NCBI GenBank assembly: GCA_963969395.1
Contig: OZ017798.1
Location: 12,454,173-12,518,172 of the forward strand
DNA: 64,000 nucleotides
Direction of reading: 5' to 3'
From: Pseudoscleropodium purum
Taxonomy: Eukaryota > Streptophyta > Bryopsida > Hypnales > Brachytheciaceae
This document shows positions 10,363-20,232 of this stretch, piece after piece. The notes beneath the pieces are model-generated. The model ran no database searches and had not been told where the DNA came from. It saw only the letters and a list, made by a program, of their open reading frames with translations. Within the stretch, counting starts at the first letter, position 1, and each line of letters starts with the position of its first letter. A program made the position numbers and the translations under genes.

Positions 10363-13300
10363 CTATTGGATTTCTTGTTCTAAAACATTAAGTCGCCGCA
10401 TGCCAATGCCGTGAATAAGTCGGCGATGAACACATAATGGAAGAGCTTTGGTGAAGAGATCAGCAAGATTATCTGCTGATGTAACTTTCTTGATTTCAAG
10501 TGCTTTATTTGTAATCAAGTCATGAGTAAAACTGAAATACTTTGGGTCAATATGTTTTGTTCGGTCACCCTTAACAAAACCCACTTGCATTTGTGCAATA
10601 CAAGCGCTATTGTCTTCATATAAGATAGTTGGAGAATCATCATGTGGTAATCCACAATTTGTTTGAATAAATCTGTCAATTGATCTTAGCCAAATGCATT
10701 CTCGAGATGCTTCGTGCAAAGCAACAATCTCTGCATGATTGGATGATGTTGCAGTAATTGTCTGTTTTACCGATTTCCAAGATATTGCAGCTCCATGTCG
10801 TAAGAATACATAACCCGTTTGGGATTTGGATGTTGCAGGATCAGATCTATATCCAGCATCAGCATAACCAACTAATTTTGGATCCACTGATCGGCTATAA
10901 TGTAGTCCCAAATCTTCAGTTCCTTTCAAATAGCGGAAAAGATGTTTGATGCCATTCCAATGTCGTAGTGTGGGCCGAGAGCTATGTCTTGCAAGGACAC
11001 TAACTGCAAATGAAATATCAGGTCTTGTAGATGTAGCCAAATATAAAAGTACTCCGACCGCTGCGAGGTATGGATATTGTTCACTCAATGTCTCCTCCTC
11101 CTCCTCGCAAGGACGATAAGGGTCATCATCTTTAACACTGCGACCAACCATGGGTGTAGATAATGGATGGGCATCGATCATGTTGAATCTTTTTAGGATC
11201 CGATTGATATAAGTTGTTTGTGAAAGAAAAATACTGCCATCTTTTAAGTGAAGAACTTGTAAACCAATGCAAAATGTGGTTTTGCCAAGTAACTTCATCT
11301 CAAATTTACGAACAAGAAGTTGAGTAGCCGCAATACAGGCAGAGTTGGTGCCCACAAGATTCAAGTCGTCAACGTAGACAACAATAATCACAAATCCAGA
11401 TTTATCTCTTTTAATAAAGAGACATGGAAGTAATGCATCATTTATAAAGTGATGCTCGATAAGAAATTGTTGTAATTGTTGATACCACATACGGCCAAAT
11501 TGTTTTAGGCCATATAATGCGCGTTTTAATTTAATGCCACGATGTTTGCCTGGAGCAAGTGGAGTTGAATTTGTAGTTTCAAGACCAAGCGGCACTTTCA
11601 TATAAATATTGGCATTTAAAGAACCATATAAATAAGCTGTTACGACATCCATAAGTTGCATCTCAAGAAGGACATGAACAGTCATTCCAAGGAGATATCT
11701 AAAAGTAATGGAATCCATAACAGGCGAATATGTGATATCATAGTCGACGCCAAATTTCTGTGTAAAACCTTGAGCAACCAAACGAACTTTATAACGAATA
11801 ATATGACCTTTGTCATTACGTTTGCGTACAAATACCAGTTTGTACCCAAGAGGTCGAGAAGTCAGGTTCTCCTCAATAGGTCCAAAGACCTGTCTTTTCT
11901 TCAAAGAAGCATACTCCTCCTCAATAGCAACTTTCCACTTTGGCCAATCAGATCGACGCATCGCCTCTTCAATAGTACGTGGTTCAGGATCATCTTTCTC
12001 GCAAGAAAGATTTTCTGCAATCATGCAAATAAATGAGTCATCGATATCAATTTTTGTTCTATCCCATACATCTCCTGTAGTGCAATAAATCACAGATAAT
12101 TCTGTGTTCAACTTGGACTTTTCTTGCTTATGAGCAAGAACATTGCCTTGAGAAGTAGATGGGCGGTCATTTGTAAGTGAACCCGTAAAATTGGTTGTGG
12201 TTGTTGTAGGCATAGAAGGATGAATATCATCTGTAAAAGCTTTACGTTTGCGTGGCTGCTTGTCCAGTCCTCGAGTTCGTTTGCCCAATGATTGGGGAGT
12301 TGAAGTGATAGGATCTGGAAGAGAAACTCGAGCAGGTAGATTACGAGCTTCATTCAAAGGATTTTTAGTAATCCGTGGTGCATTAGTGAAACCATCAGGT
12401 GTTTGATCGGCAATCTTTTGTAAATGCAAAATTTTTGAAACTTCAGTTTCAGCCAAAGACGTTCTTGGGTCAGGATTTGATGTAAATGTTTGAGAAGCTT
12501 GAAATGTAAGACCAACAGAAGTCTTTGGAGTAGATGCTCCTCCTTTCAAAGATGGAAAAACGTCTTCTTCAAACCGACAATTAGCAAAACGAGCACGGAG
12601 GAGCGTACCAGTTGATGGAGTAATATATCGAATAATACTGGGAGAGTCGAATCCAACATAAATACCTTCCTGTCGATGAGCACCAATAGTATGGCGTTGA
12701 GGTTCCGGTCCCGGAACCCATACCCGACAACCAAATACTCGTAGATGAGATACGTTAGGAACGCGGCCCGACAATAGTTCTTGTGAAGACGCAATATCCA
12801 CATATGAAGGACGAAGTCTAATCAATGTTGCAGCATGGAGAACTGCATGTTCCCACATAAATGGAGGCAAACTCGCATGAAGAAGTAGTGGTCTCGTGAT
12901 GAACTGGATCCGTTTGATAAAAGATTCAGCTAATCCATTTTGAGCATGTTCATATGGAACAGAATAGGTTAACTCAATTCCTGTGGCAGTGCAGTAATCT
13001 TCAAAAGATTTTGAACGGAACTCTTGGGCATTATCCATTCGTAATGTTTTGATTGGATAATCAGGAAAATGAGCTTTGAAGCGGATGAGCATAGAAAGTA
13101 AATTGGCAAAGGCCAAGTTTCTTGTTGATAGTAAAGAAACATGTGATTGCCTGCCTGATGCATCAGCTAGAACCAAAAAGTATCGAAATGGGCCAGACAT
13201 AGGTGATATTGGTCCACAAATATCGCCTTGTAGTCTAGATAACATTGGTGGCAATTCATGGGGAAGCTTCCATGAAAATGGTCTGGCAATAAATTTACCT

Positions 13301-13542
13301 TGTACACACGCATGACATATTGTCATAGAATTGACATTTGTTGGCTGTAAGTTATGGCCAGCAATACATGGAATAATTTTACGAAATAAGGTTGATCCTG
13401 GATGGCCCAATCTTCCATGCCAAAGAGAAGTTTTATTATCTTTAGAAGATAAAGCAAAGCTAGATATAGTACGTAGTCGGATTGGAATCCGATACAAGCC
13501 ACTTGCCGCAGCAAAGGCTGTTTCCACGATTTTATTATTTTG
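10363..13542 (-). CDS. pol: Copia pol: integrase, RT and RNase H
   Basis: An uninterrupted frame of over 1050 codons. In order: a GAG-pre-integrase segment (LWHGRLGHPG), the integrase core with its acidic triad visible in GDICGP, RMDNAQEF and NGLAESF, a variable linker, then reverse transcriptase from about the middle (YKVRLVAQGF, catalytic YVDDLNLVG) and RNase H (GYADAGY, and NHAEIVALHEASRE with its acidic residue). It ends with ADLFTKALP, typical of copia C-termini. There is no natural ATG at its 5' end. It should be read as part of a gag-pol polyprotein, but it lies in the -1 frame relative to gag, switching near an A run at about 13538-13543. Plant copia elements usually keep one frame, so a one-base deletion is likelier than programmed frameshifting. 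Confidence 0.93.
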   Translation of the reverse strand, partial: QNNKIVETAFAAASGLYRIPIRLRTISSFALSSKDNKTSLWHGRLGHPGSTLFRKIIPCIAGHNLQPTNVNSMTICHACVQGKFIARPFSWKLPHELPPMLSRLQGDICGPISPMSGPFRYFLVLADASGRQSHVSLLSTRNLAFANLLSMLIRFKAHFPDYPIKTLRMDNAQEFRSKSFEDYCTATGIELTYSVPYEHAQNGLAESFIKRIQFITRPLLLHASLPPFMWEHAVLHAATLIRLRPSYVDIASSQELLSGRVPNVSHLRVFGCRVWVPGPEPQRHTIGAHRQEGIYVGFDSPSIIRYITPSTGTLLRARFANCRFEEDVFPSLKGGASTPKTSVGLTFQASQTFTSNPDPRTSLAETEVSKILHLQKIADQTPDGFTNAPRITKNPLNEARNLPARVSLPDPITSTPQSLGKRTRGLDKQPRKRKAFTDDIHPSMPTTTTTNFTGSLTNDRPSTSQGNVLAHKQEKSKLNTELSVIYCTTGDVWDRTKIDIDDSFICMIAENLSCEKDDPEPRTIEEAMRRSDWPKWKVAIEEEYASLKKRQVFGPIEENLTSRPLGYKLVFVRKRNDKGHIIRYKVRLVAQGFTQKFGVDYDITYSPVMDSITFRYLLGMTVHVLLEMQLMDVVTAYLYGSLNANIYMKVPLGLETTNSTPLAPGKHRGIKLKRALYGLKQFGRMWYQQLQQFLIEHHFINDALLPCLFIKRDKSGFVIIVVYVDDLNLVGTNSACIAATQLLVRKFEMKLLGKTTFCIGLQVLHLKDGSIFLSQTTYINRILKRFNMIDAHPLSTPMVGRSVKDDDPYRPCEEEEETLSEQYPYLAAVGVLLYLATSTRPDISFAVSVLARHSSRPTLRHWNGIKHLFRYLKGTEDLGLHYSRSVDPKLVGYADAGYRSDPATSKSQTGYVFLRHGAAISWKSVKQTITATSSNHAEIVALHEASRECIWLRSIDRFIQTNCGLPHDDSPTILYEDNSACIAQMQVGFVKGDRTKHIDPKYFSFTHDLITNKALEIKKVTSADNLADLFTKALPLCVHRRLIHGIGMRRLNVLEQEIQ

Positions 13543-14882
13543 TACAAAACCAGAGCCTCACGCCTATCTATAGTTCTAGTCGAGAGGTGTAGACCGTTGG
13601 TGCGCACATCTCGATAGCTGATCAGGCTCCGAGGCGCAGAGGGAGAATACATAGCACGCATGCATGTAATGGTGGTGCCCTCAGGCAATACCACCTTTGC
13701 AGATCCCTCCTGGAAACGAAACACATTTGATCCAGCCATAGTCATTAAATGTCTGGTTTGCCAAGTTGAAAGATTATTTTCATCAAAAAAATTCTTATCT
13801 CGCAAGATACTGTGTGTAGTTGCAGAGTCCAGAAGTGCATCAGAAGACTCACCAGTGGAGGTGTCTCCAGTGACAAATGCTTCTGGATCTTCAGTCCCAA
13901 AGGGATCCATAGACGCATCCATGGTGTGAGATTCTCGAGCTTCAGTTCTAAGCTTCTTGTTCTCCTGGAACAGCTTAACAAAATAGTCCGCCGTCCGGCA
14001 AACGTTGGCTAGATGGCCAACTCGACCACATTTGTGGCAAGAACGCGTCTCTGATGGACGCTTACCATGGTTTGTTGTAGAAGAAGTGGTATTCTTCTTC
14101 TGGGTATTACGGTTGTTACGACTATAGCTACCGAACTGTTTAGGACGAGGTTTAGGACGATATTTTTGTCCCTTAGGTTTTACATTGAAAACCTTGACAG
14201 TATGGGACTCTGGAACCGTAGTTCCAGTAGGACGGGCCTCTGCATTGCGCAAGAGGATCTCATTTTGCTTTTCAGCAAGAAGTAATAGAGACATGAGATC
14301 TGAGTGATTATCAAATTTCATGTTTCTATACTGCTGAGCAAGTACAGCAGAAACGGGTGAAAATGTTGAAAGAGTTTTCTCAATCATTTCTGCCTCAGTG
14401 ATGGTCTGACCACACAACCGTAGTTGTGACACTATGCGGTACAACTCATTATTGAAAGCAACAAATGTTGGAAAATCCAACACTCGTAAATGTGTCCAAT
14501 CATGTAAAGCTCTAGGTAAGAAGATGGTCTTTTGGTGATCAAAACGAGCTTTGAGCTTTTTCCAAAGCTCATCAGGTTTATCTATTTCTAAATATTGATG
14601 CTGCAACGAGGGGACAATGTGACGACGAAGCAGCAATAAAGTCTTTCAGGAAGTAGCGGGAGAAACGGAAGCACTTACAGTAGTATCTGTATCAAATGAA
14701 ATAGAGTCCGATAAATTCTCTGCAAATACATACGCTTTCGCAGTTTTTGCCCATAATAAATAGTTGCTCCCATCCGCTGCCAACTGTGGAAATAAAAGCG
14801 GCTGAAGTCGCGGTGCCTCAATAACAGTAGCGGATACCGGAATAGTGGTAGAAGTAGCAACTGAGGAAGTCGAAGTAGTCAT
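13543..14882 (-). pseudogene. gag: Copia gag-protease with in-frame TGA
   Basis: It starts at an ATG at 14882. The N-terminal capsid part (LWAKTAKAYVF) is interrupted by TGA at 14646-14648. The same frame then continues through LLLRRHIVPSL, the capsid domain, a basic linker, a CCHC zinc knuckle (CHKCGRVGHLANVC) and the aspartic protease motif LLDSATTHS. It stays open to 13323, but homology moves to the pol frame at about 13540. A single change from a TGG tryptophan codon would explain the stop; readthrough is possible but nothing shows it. The protease has Ala where copia usually has Gly after DS. Confidence 0.9.
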
Positions 14883-15736
14883 GATGTAGAAGAAGGAAGA
14901 AAAATATAGCTTCGGGAAGAAATTAGGGTTTAAAAAAATAGGTTTGAATAGAAAATTAGGGTTTGAAATGAAATAAAAGATAAAGAAAAAGATGAAGTTG
15001 AAGATAAAGAAAAATAAAATAAAATAAATAAAAGGATGAAATAAAGATAAAGTAAAAGGTAAAAGTAAAGGTAAAGTAAAAAGTAAGATAAAAGTAAAAG
15101 ATAAAGATAAAGATTAAAGATAAAGATAAAGATAAAGATAAAAATAAAAATAAAATATATTTTATGAAAATATAAAATTAGAAATGAAAAGTCAATTAAA
15201 ATAAAGAGAAAATTAAAATTAAAATTAAAATAGTTGGAAGCAAGGGTTTGAAGAGAAAACTTCGAAAACTCAAGGTGTGAAGAGAAAAACTAGAAGTGAA
15301 GAAAGAAGGCCAAAGGATGCGTACAGAATGAAGAAGGAGTGAACAAACAAGAAGGGAAGGAGAAAAAAAAATTGAAAAAACAGAAGGGCAACGAAGATGG
15401 AGCTTGAAGGGAAGGGAACTGCCTGGCGGGAGGGAGCTGGTAGGAGCTCGGGGAGCAGCCGTGCAGAAGCACAGGGAAGTCAGGGAGAGAGCAGGGGTTG
15501 CAGAATGACCGGCAGGGAGCAGAAAGGGAGCCGGGGTGAACTAGAGAGGGGTGCTGGCTGGAAGAGGCAGGGCCAGGCCGGGAGGGGGAGGGGGGGGGGA
15601 GCTTGGCTAGGTGAGCTGGAGATGGTGGTAGGCAGAAGGTGAGGAGAGTGCGGGGTGGAGGGTAACAAAACAAAAAAAACAACCCAGAAACAAAAACAAA
15701 AACAAATCGGAAGTAGGAAATTTAAGACGAACGTCT
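14883..15736 (-). other. Copia leader, purine-biased
   Basis: Non-coding leader between the primer-binding site and gag. The plus strand is first AAAGATAAAG-type purine repeats (about 14960-15190), then G-rich with a run of G near 15590. This makes long Pro/Ser-rich shadow frames on the minus strand that I do not believe are coding. Confidence 0.75.
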
Positions 15737-15754
15737 AAGAGCGTGCTGATAACG
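15737..15754 (-). other. Putative primer-binding site
   Basis: On the minus strand CGTTATCAGCACGCTCTT follows the 5' LTR directly. A TATCAG core next to the LTR is common in plant copia elements primed by initiator-methionine tRNA. The match was judged by eye. Confidence 0.5.
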
Positions 15755-15969
15755 TGTTGAGTATAATAAACGAAACAAAATCACAAAGCAATAAACAACA
15801 CCAAAGTATACTCAAAGAACTAAGTGTCTTCATAATAAGTTGGTGGTATATACAAGGGGAGAAGGGAGAGAGACAATGAATAGTTCCCTTCTCCCATTGG
15901 ACAAGAATGATTCCCTAAGCCACGTGTCACTCACCATTATGGTGAGCGTTCACACTACATATCTTAACA
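15755..15969 (-). repeat. 5' LTR of the copia element
   Basis: 215 bp, apparently identical to 9599-9813, followed on the plus strand by the target duplication AATTC at 15970-15974. It carries the element's promoter. Confidence 0.95.
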
Positions 15970-18900
15970 AATTCAACGGACTCTCAACCAAAGTTTGGGT
16001 CACCACAAAGTGACAACCCAAACTTTGGTCAAGAGTCCGGCATGAGGCCACTACCACATAGGAGCTTGAGATTCTATGTAGGCACTTTGGAGGGCGACGG
16101 ATTTTGGATTGTGTCATCTTGTGTGAAGGGTCGAGAGGCCAAAGTCGGGTTTTTTTTAAATTTGATTGGTGGAGGTTGACGGACTCTCAACCTTAAGCCC
16201 ATGTGTGAAGCGGCCCTAAATTTAAGTGCCTAGCTAGGGTTTCAGATATGATACAATACAATACAATTATGAAGAAATAACCTCTACATTGTCATACTTG
16301 TCCACTCGGAGAACTATTGTGAAGATTTGCCCCATATTGTGTTTAGTTTGTTCTCAACATCTTTTACCTAATTTGAGGATTTTCATTCCAAATGTAATTT
16401 TACACTTTTCAAATTTTATGATTGGAAGTTTAGAATATGTCATTGTTAACATTTCCCTTTGAGAAGTGACAAAACGACTGTAAGAGGTTTATTATCTAGT
16501 GAAACCTTAGAGTTACTATCTACACTCAAGTTCTCTTTAGTGAGATATTCAAAATTAATCCACTATCAATTAAAAACACGACTTCAATTTTAAATTAAAT
16601 TTATATGGGATATTTCATTTCAATTTTGTATTTGTATCTATATTTGTATGTAGGATGCAAAAGATGAAAGTTGGCCCACCCCTATTGCATACACCCCCCA
16701 AAAAAGCCATCACTATCAATTCTTTTTAAAAAAAACCCTCTTCAATTGCTGATTTTAAAAAGAAAAATGTTACTAATCTTCACATCCTTGTCGTTGATCA
16801 CCACAACAAAAAATGGAACCCCCACTCAATGCCATTGATTTCATGCACTACCCTAAGAGACAATCCAAACCGTTGAAATAAGGATTGAACACTCACTATG
16901 AGCATGCCTTTCCCATTTGTTTTCTAAGCAATTTTTTTCTATGTGTGAGTAAATTGGGAGGAATGTCATTGCTACCATTTGTGAAGTATTATGGAATACT
17001 ATGCTATGTTACAATTAGGAGTCGTTGTTTGTAACTAGGAGTCAATAATGTTTGTAATTGGGAGTCACTATTGAGAAGGATATCATTTATAAAGACACTT
17101 ATTGTATGAGGTTTGATACAATCTTTATTTTAAAGTATGTGGAGAATTTGCAATTGAAGATAGCAGATGAAGCAAGCAACTATTGCAATTCCTTTGGATA
17201 TTCTCCTCTCTCTTAGATGGCATCTTTCTTGATTTTGTTGCCAAGAACATGGTTTTAGGATTTCTATGTAGAAATTGTTGGGTTATATTTGTATCTTCCA
17301 CCTTCCAAGTGCCTTCTATCTTCTCCATAGTTACCTTCTTCAAGTAGAAAGAATGCAAACCCTAATTGGTGATCAGGCGAAACCCTAATTGGTTGATTAG
17401 ATATTCATTGCTTCTTCTTATTAAGTCATCGCTTGATTGCATGTACAATTACACATAGAATTAGTAGATTTTATTTTGAAGATTCATATGAGAATAATAG
17501 TAGCAAGAAATTCAACCATAGAGAAAAAATGTTCTTAGAAATGTACAATAGACAAACTACTTATTCATTATGTGTTACGTATTGTTATATTTGTTGAAGT
17601 CTATTGATTGAGTTTGTGTTGTGATATCAATAGCTTCATTTAGGAGGCAAATTTCTTTTTATAAGAATTGTGTTTCAAATTGACTCATCTAGGCTAATGT
17701 TTTATTGTTTTGGAATTGTAAAGGTTTGTAGGGGAGGAAAGAAAGAACTAGGATTTAGATGAGTGCAACTTACATATAAAAGCTTTCTTAGAGGATTTTC
17801 AGATTGCGCATTCTAAGATTTGAAAGGCAAAAGAACAAATTGTAAGCAATATGAATGAGGTTTTGGATTTGTGATGTTGGTGTTGATGCATAAATAAATC
17901 TTTAGAGTATTTATAGCATTTTTCATTGAATAAATTTTTTGAAGATCTTTTTAAAAATATGACTATTGTACTCCTTTGAGAATTAATTTTTGAATTTGAA
18001 ACTTTTATAGACAATAGAAAAATGATTAGTGTGGAACCCTTTCAAAATTTTTGCAGCCAATGAAAAAATGACACAAAAATCCTATATTTGTTATTTATGA
18101 TAGTTTCTCACAAAAAAACAATAGTTTGTTACTATCCACTCAAAAGACAAACCAACTCAATTTTTAGTGAGGTTGTCTCAGTCTATCTTGTCTTTTGAGT
18201 GGATAGTGAGAGATTCACAATTAGTCTACTATCAATTAATTGACACCACTTCAATTTTAAATTAAATTTCATTATAATTTTTGGAACACTTCTTCAACCC
18301 CACCCTACATACTTATAATTTAAGAGCTTAGTTTTACATTGCATTTGATATGGTATATTTCATTTCAATTATGTATTTGTATTTGTATCCGTATATTTGT
18401 ACTATATTCTATATTGTATCATATATCTATATTTATATACTATGTCTTATATTGGATCATATACTCATATTTCTCTCTCTTTTCCTATAAAAAATTTAGA
18501 ATATTTGGAAAATACGATAGGCTAATGCTCAAACATTTCATATAATAGAACTTCATTTCAAAGAATGTTTGTTATTGTCATGATTTTTCATAATAAATAT
18601 TTGGCATGTAATTTACTATTAAGCCTTGTACCCACCTTCCTCCTTTGACACCTGAATATGAAGTAAGTCGTGGTGGATTAGTTTGATGATCATGGCATAT
18701 TATGATGAATTTTATGAGGATGAAATCTTTTAGTTTCTCTCACAAAAAACTACCACAAGGTTGATCTCAAAAGACATTCTAACTTGAATGGACTCTATAA
18801 GTAATACTTTATATGGATGGATCCTTACGCTCCTCCTTCACTACATGTTTGATTAGACCACTCCAAGAATTGACTCAGTATTATGAGTATTGTACTACCT

Positions 18901-18994
18901 TACCAAGGTAGTACTATAATAGTTATCCACAACCACATGCTCCATCAACATCCAAACTTGGTTCCATTTTCCTCCTTAAGTCCCTTAATGACAA

Positions 18995-19228
18995 CATTAT
19001 AAAAAACCCTTGTTTTAGGTGACGTTCAATGTAACAATTAGCATCAAAAGAAATGAATTTTAGATGACATCTAAGATGACATAAAAAAATAAAACCATGT
19101 TTTTATGTCAACAATGATGTCCACTAATGTCACATGGAATATCATTGTTGGCATAAAAACATGGGGTTTTTTTATGTCACTTGAAATTTTTTCCTTTTGA
19201 TGTCAATAAACTTTGATTTCTTATAGTG
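18995..19228. mobile_element. Long-hairpin MITE, CACTA-like ends
   Basis: The two halves are inverted copies. The best-paired part is 19076-19122 against 19136-19182, sharing CCATGTTTTTATG and CAACAATGAT. Pairing continues outwards more weakly to CATTATAAAAAA on the left and, read inwards, CACTATAAGAAA on the right. CACTA-type and related plant MITEs often end in CACTACAAGAAA, so that class is suggested. It is non-coding. Confidence 0.55.
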
Positions 19229-20181
19229 CAGGCATTGAATTTTCAAAATTGATGTTTTGTCTATGCTACACTTAAACTTTGGCCGTCATACTCCTTTGCA
19301 GCTACTGATTGTTCTTGTTTGGTTACCATATTACATAATTGCACTACTCAATAGTGAATGTTTTGTGCTCTACTTACATTGTACTGCCTTGATTTGAGCA
19401 ACCATAGACTACTAAGTATTTTCTTAAAGAGTGACCATACAATTTGAGTTCAACCTCACGCCATAGTTGAAGAGGATTAAAAGCATGCTAGTTCCTTTAT
19501 AGTAGTATCAATCTACCATGACAAGCAATGCTTCTAACACGGAACAGGTTCTATTATAAATTTTGAAATGTTGCTACATGTTTACATTGCTTTGTTTGTT
19601 CAGTTTGTATAAAGGATAACAATTGGGGTTTAATTGAAGACACATTGCTTACATATGCTAACAAACTTCTTGTGTGTTGGGATGCACAAGTGCAGGTGAG
19701 ATTATTCTCCTTTGAATTGAGCATCGGAAGTTACTTCTGATACTTTACAAAAAAGTGTTTTCCCAAGTGCCCAAGACTCTAGCTCGCTAGGAAGTTTTCC
19801 TAATTATGAACTTTTTTTAACCATTATCAAAAATTCTTGACCTATATTCTTATTGCTTGAATTTGTCCTCTAAAGCTAAGTTTCTCTAAATTTGCTCCAT
19901 CTACAGACTAAATTGAGAAATGGTTTTTATAATAAATGTGGTTTTAGTAAACATGGAAGCATATCCTTCTAGTACCAAGAGCTCCATTCCATCTCTTGAA
20001 AATTTGCAGTAGATACTAACATAATACTTGTTATTTGGACTCTAGTAAGTCTCTCATATTTTACTTACTATTAAAAAAGATCAACAATGTCGATTTGCTT
20101 GTGAATGCTAGAGGAAGATAGTCGTGTTATACTTCAAAATTCATTGTAAATTGTTTAGAAAGTGCCTTGTATTGGGATATT

Positions 20182-20232
20182 CTCTCTCTCCCTCTCCCTC
20201 TCCCTCCCTCCCTCCCTCCCTCGCTCTCTCTC
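20182..20232. repeat. CT-rich microsatellite
   Basis: A run of CTCTCTCC, CCCTCT and CCCTCC units of about 50 bp, polypyrimidine on the plus strand. Confidence 0.9.

Larger units (their letters stand above)
9599..15969 (-). mobile_element. Ty1/copia LTR retrotransposon, recent insertion
   Basis: A complete 6371-bp element read on the minus strand: 5' LTR 15755-15969, leader, gag-protease, integrase, reverse transcriptase-RNase H, 3' LTR 9599-9813. The LTRs are 215 bp, start TGTTGAG, end CTTAACA, and look identical base for base. The 5-bp target duplication AATTC lies at 9594-9598 and 15970-15974. Integrase precedes reverse transcriptase, which defines copia. Identical LTRs mean the insertion is young. 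Despite that, gag has an in-frame TGA and the gag and pol frames are offset by one base, so this copy probably cannot move on its own. Confidence 0.95.
9498..16216. mobile_element. Tourist-like MITE, split by a copia insertion
   Basis: The terminal inverted repeats are GGGGCGCTTCACACATGGGC at 9498-9517 and its inverse at 16197-16216, matching at 19 of 20 positions. Both are flanked by TAA (9495-9497 and 16217-16219). A 3-bp TAA duplication and GGG-starting ends fit PIF/Harbinger Tourist-like MITEs. Without the retrotransposon the element is about 343 bp (9498-9598 plus 15975-16216). The interior has further inverted copies of GGACTCTC and a hairpin of CCAAAGTTTGGGT near 16000. It has no coding capacity. 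Confidence 0.75.

Noticed and set aside
10758..13573. Several plus-strand frames of 63-126 codons
   Set aside because: Shadows of the copia gag and pol genes on the minus strand.
15290..15682. 130-codon Pro/Ser-rich minus frame
   Set aside because: Made by the purine-rich copia leader; low-complexity composition and no start context.
20182..20232. CT-rich run as a promoter element
   Set aside because: No gene follows it; treated as a microsatellite.
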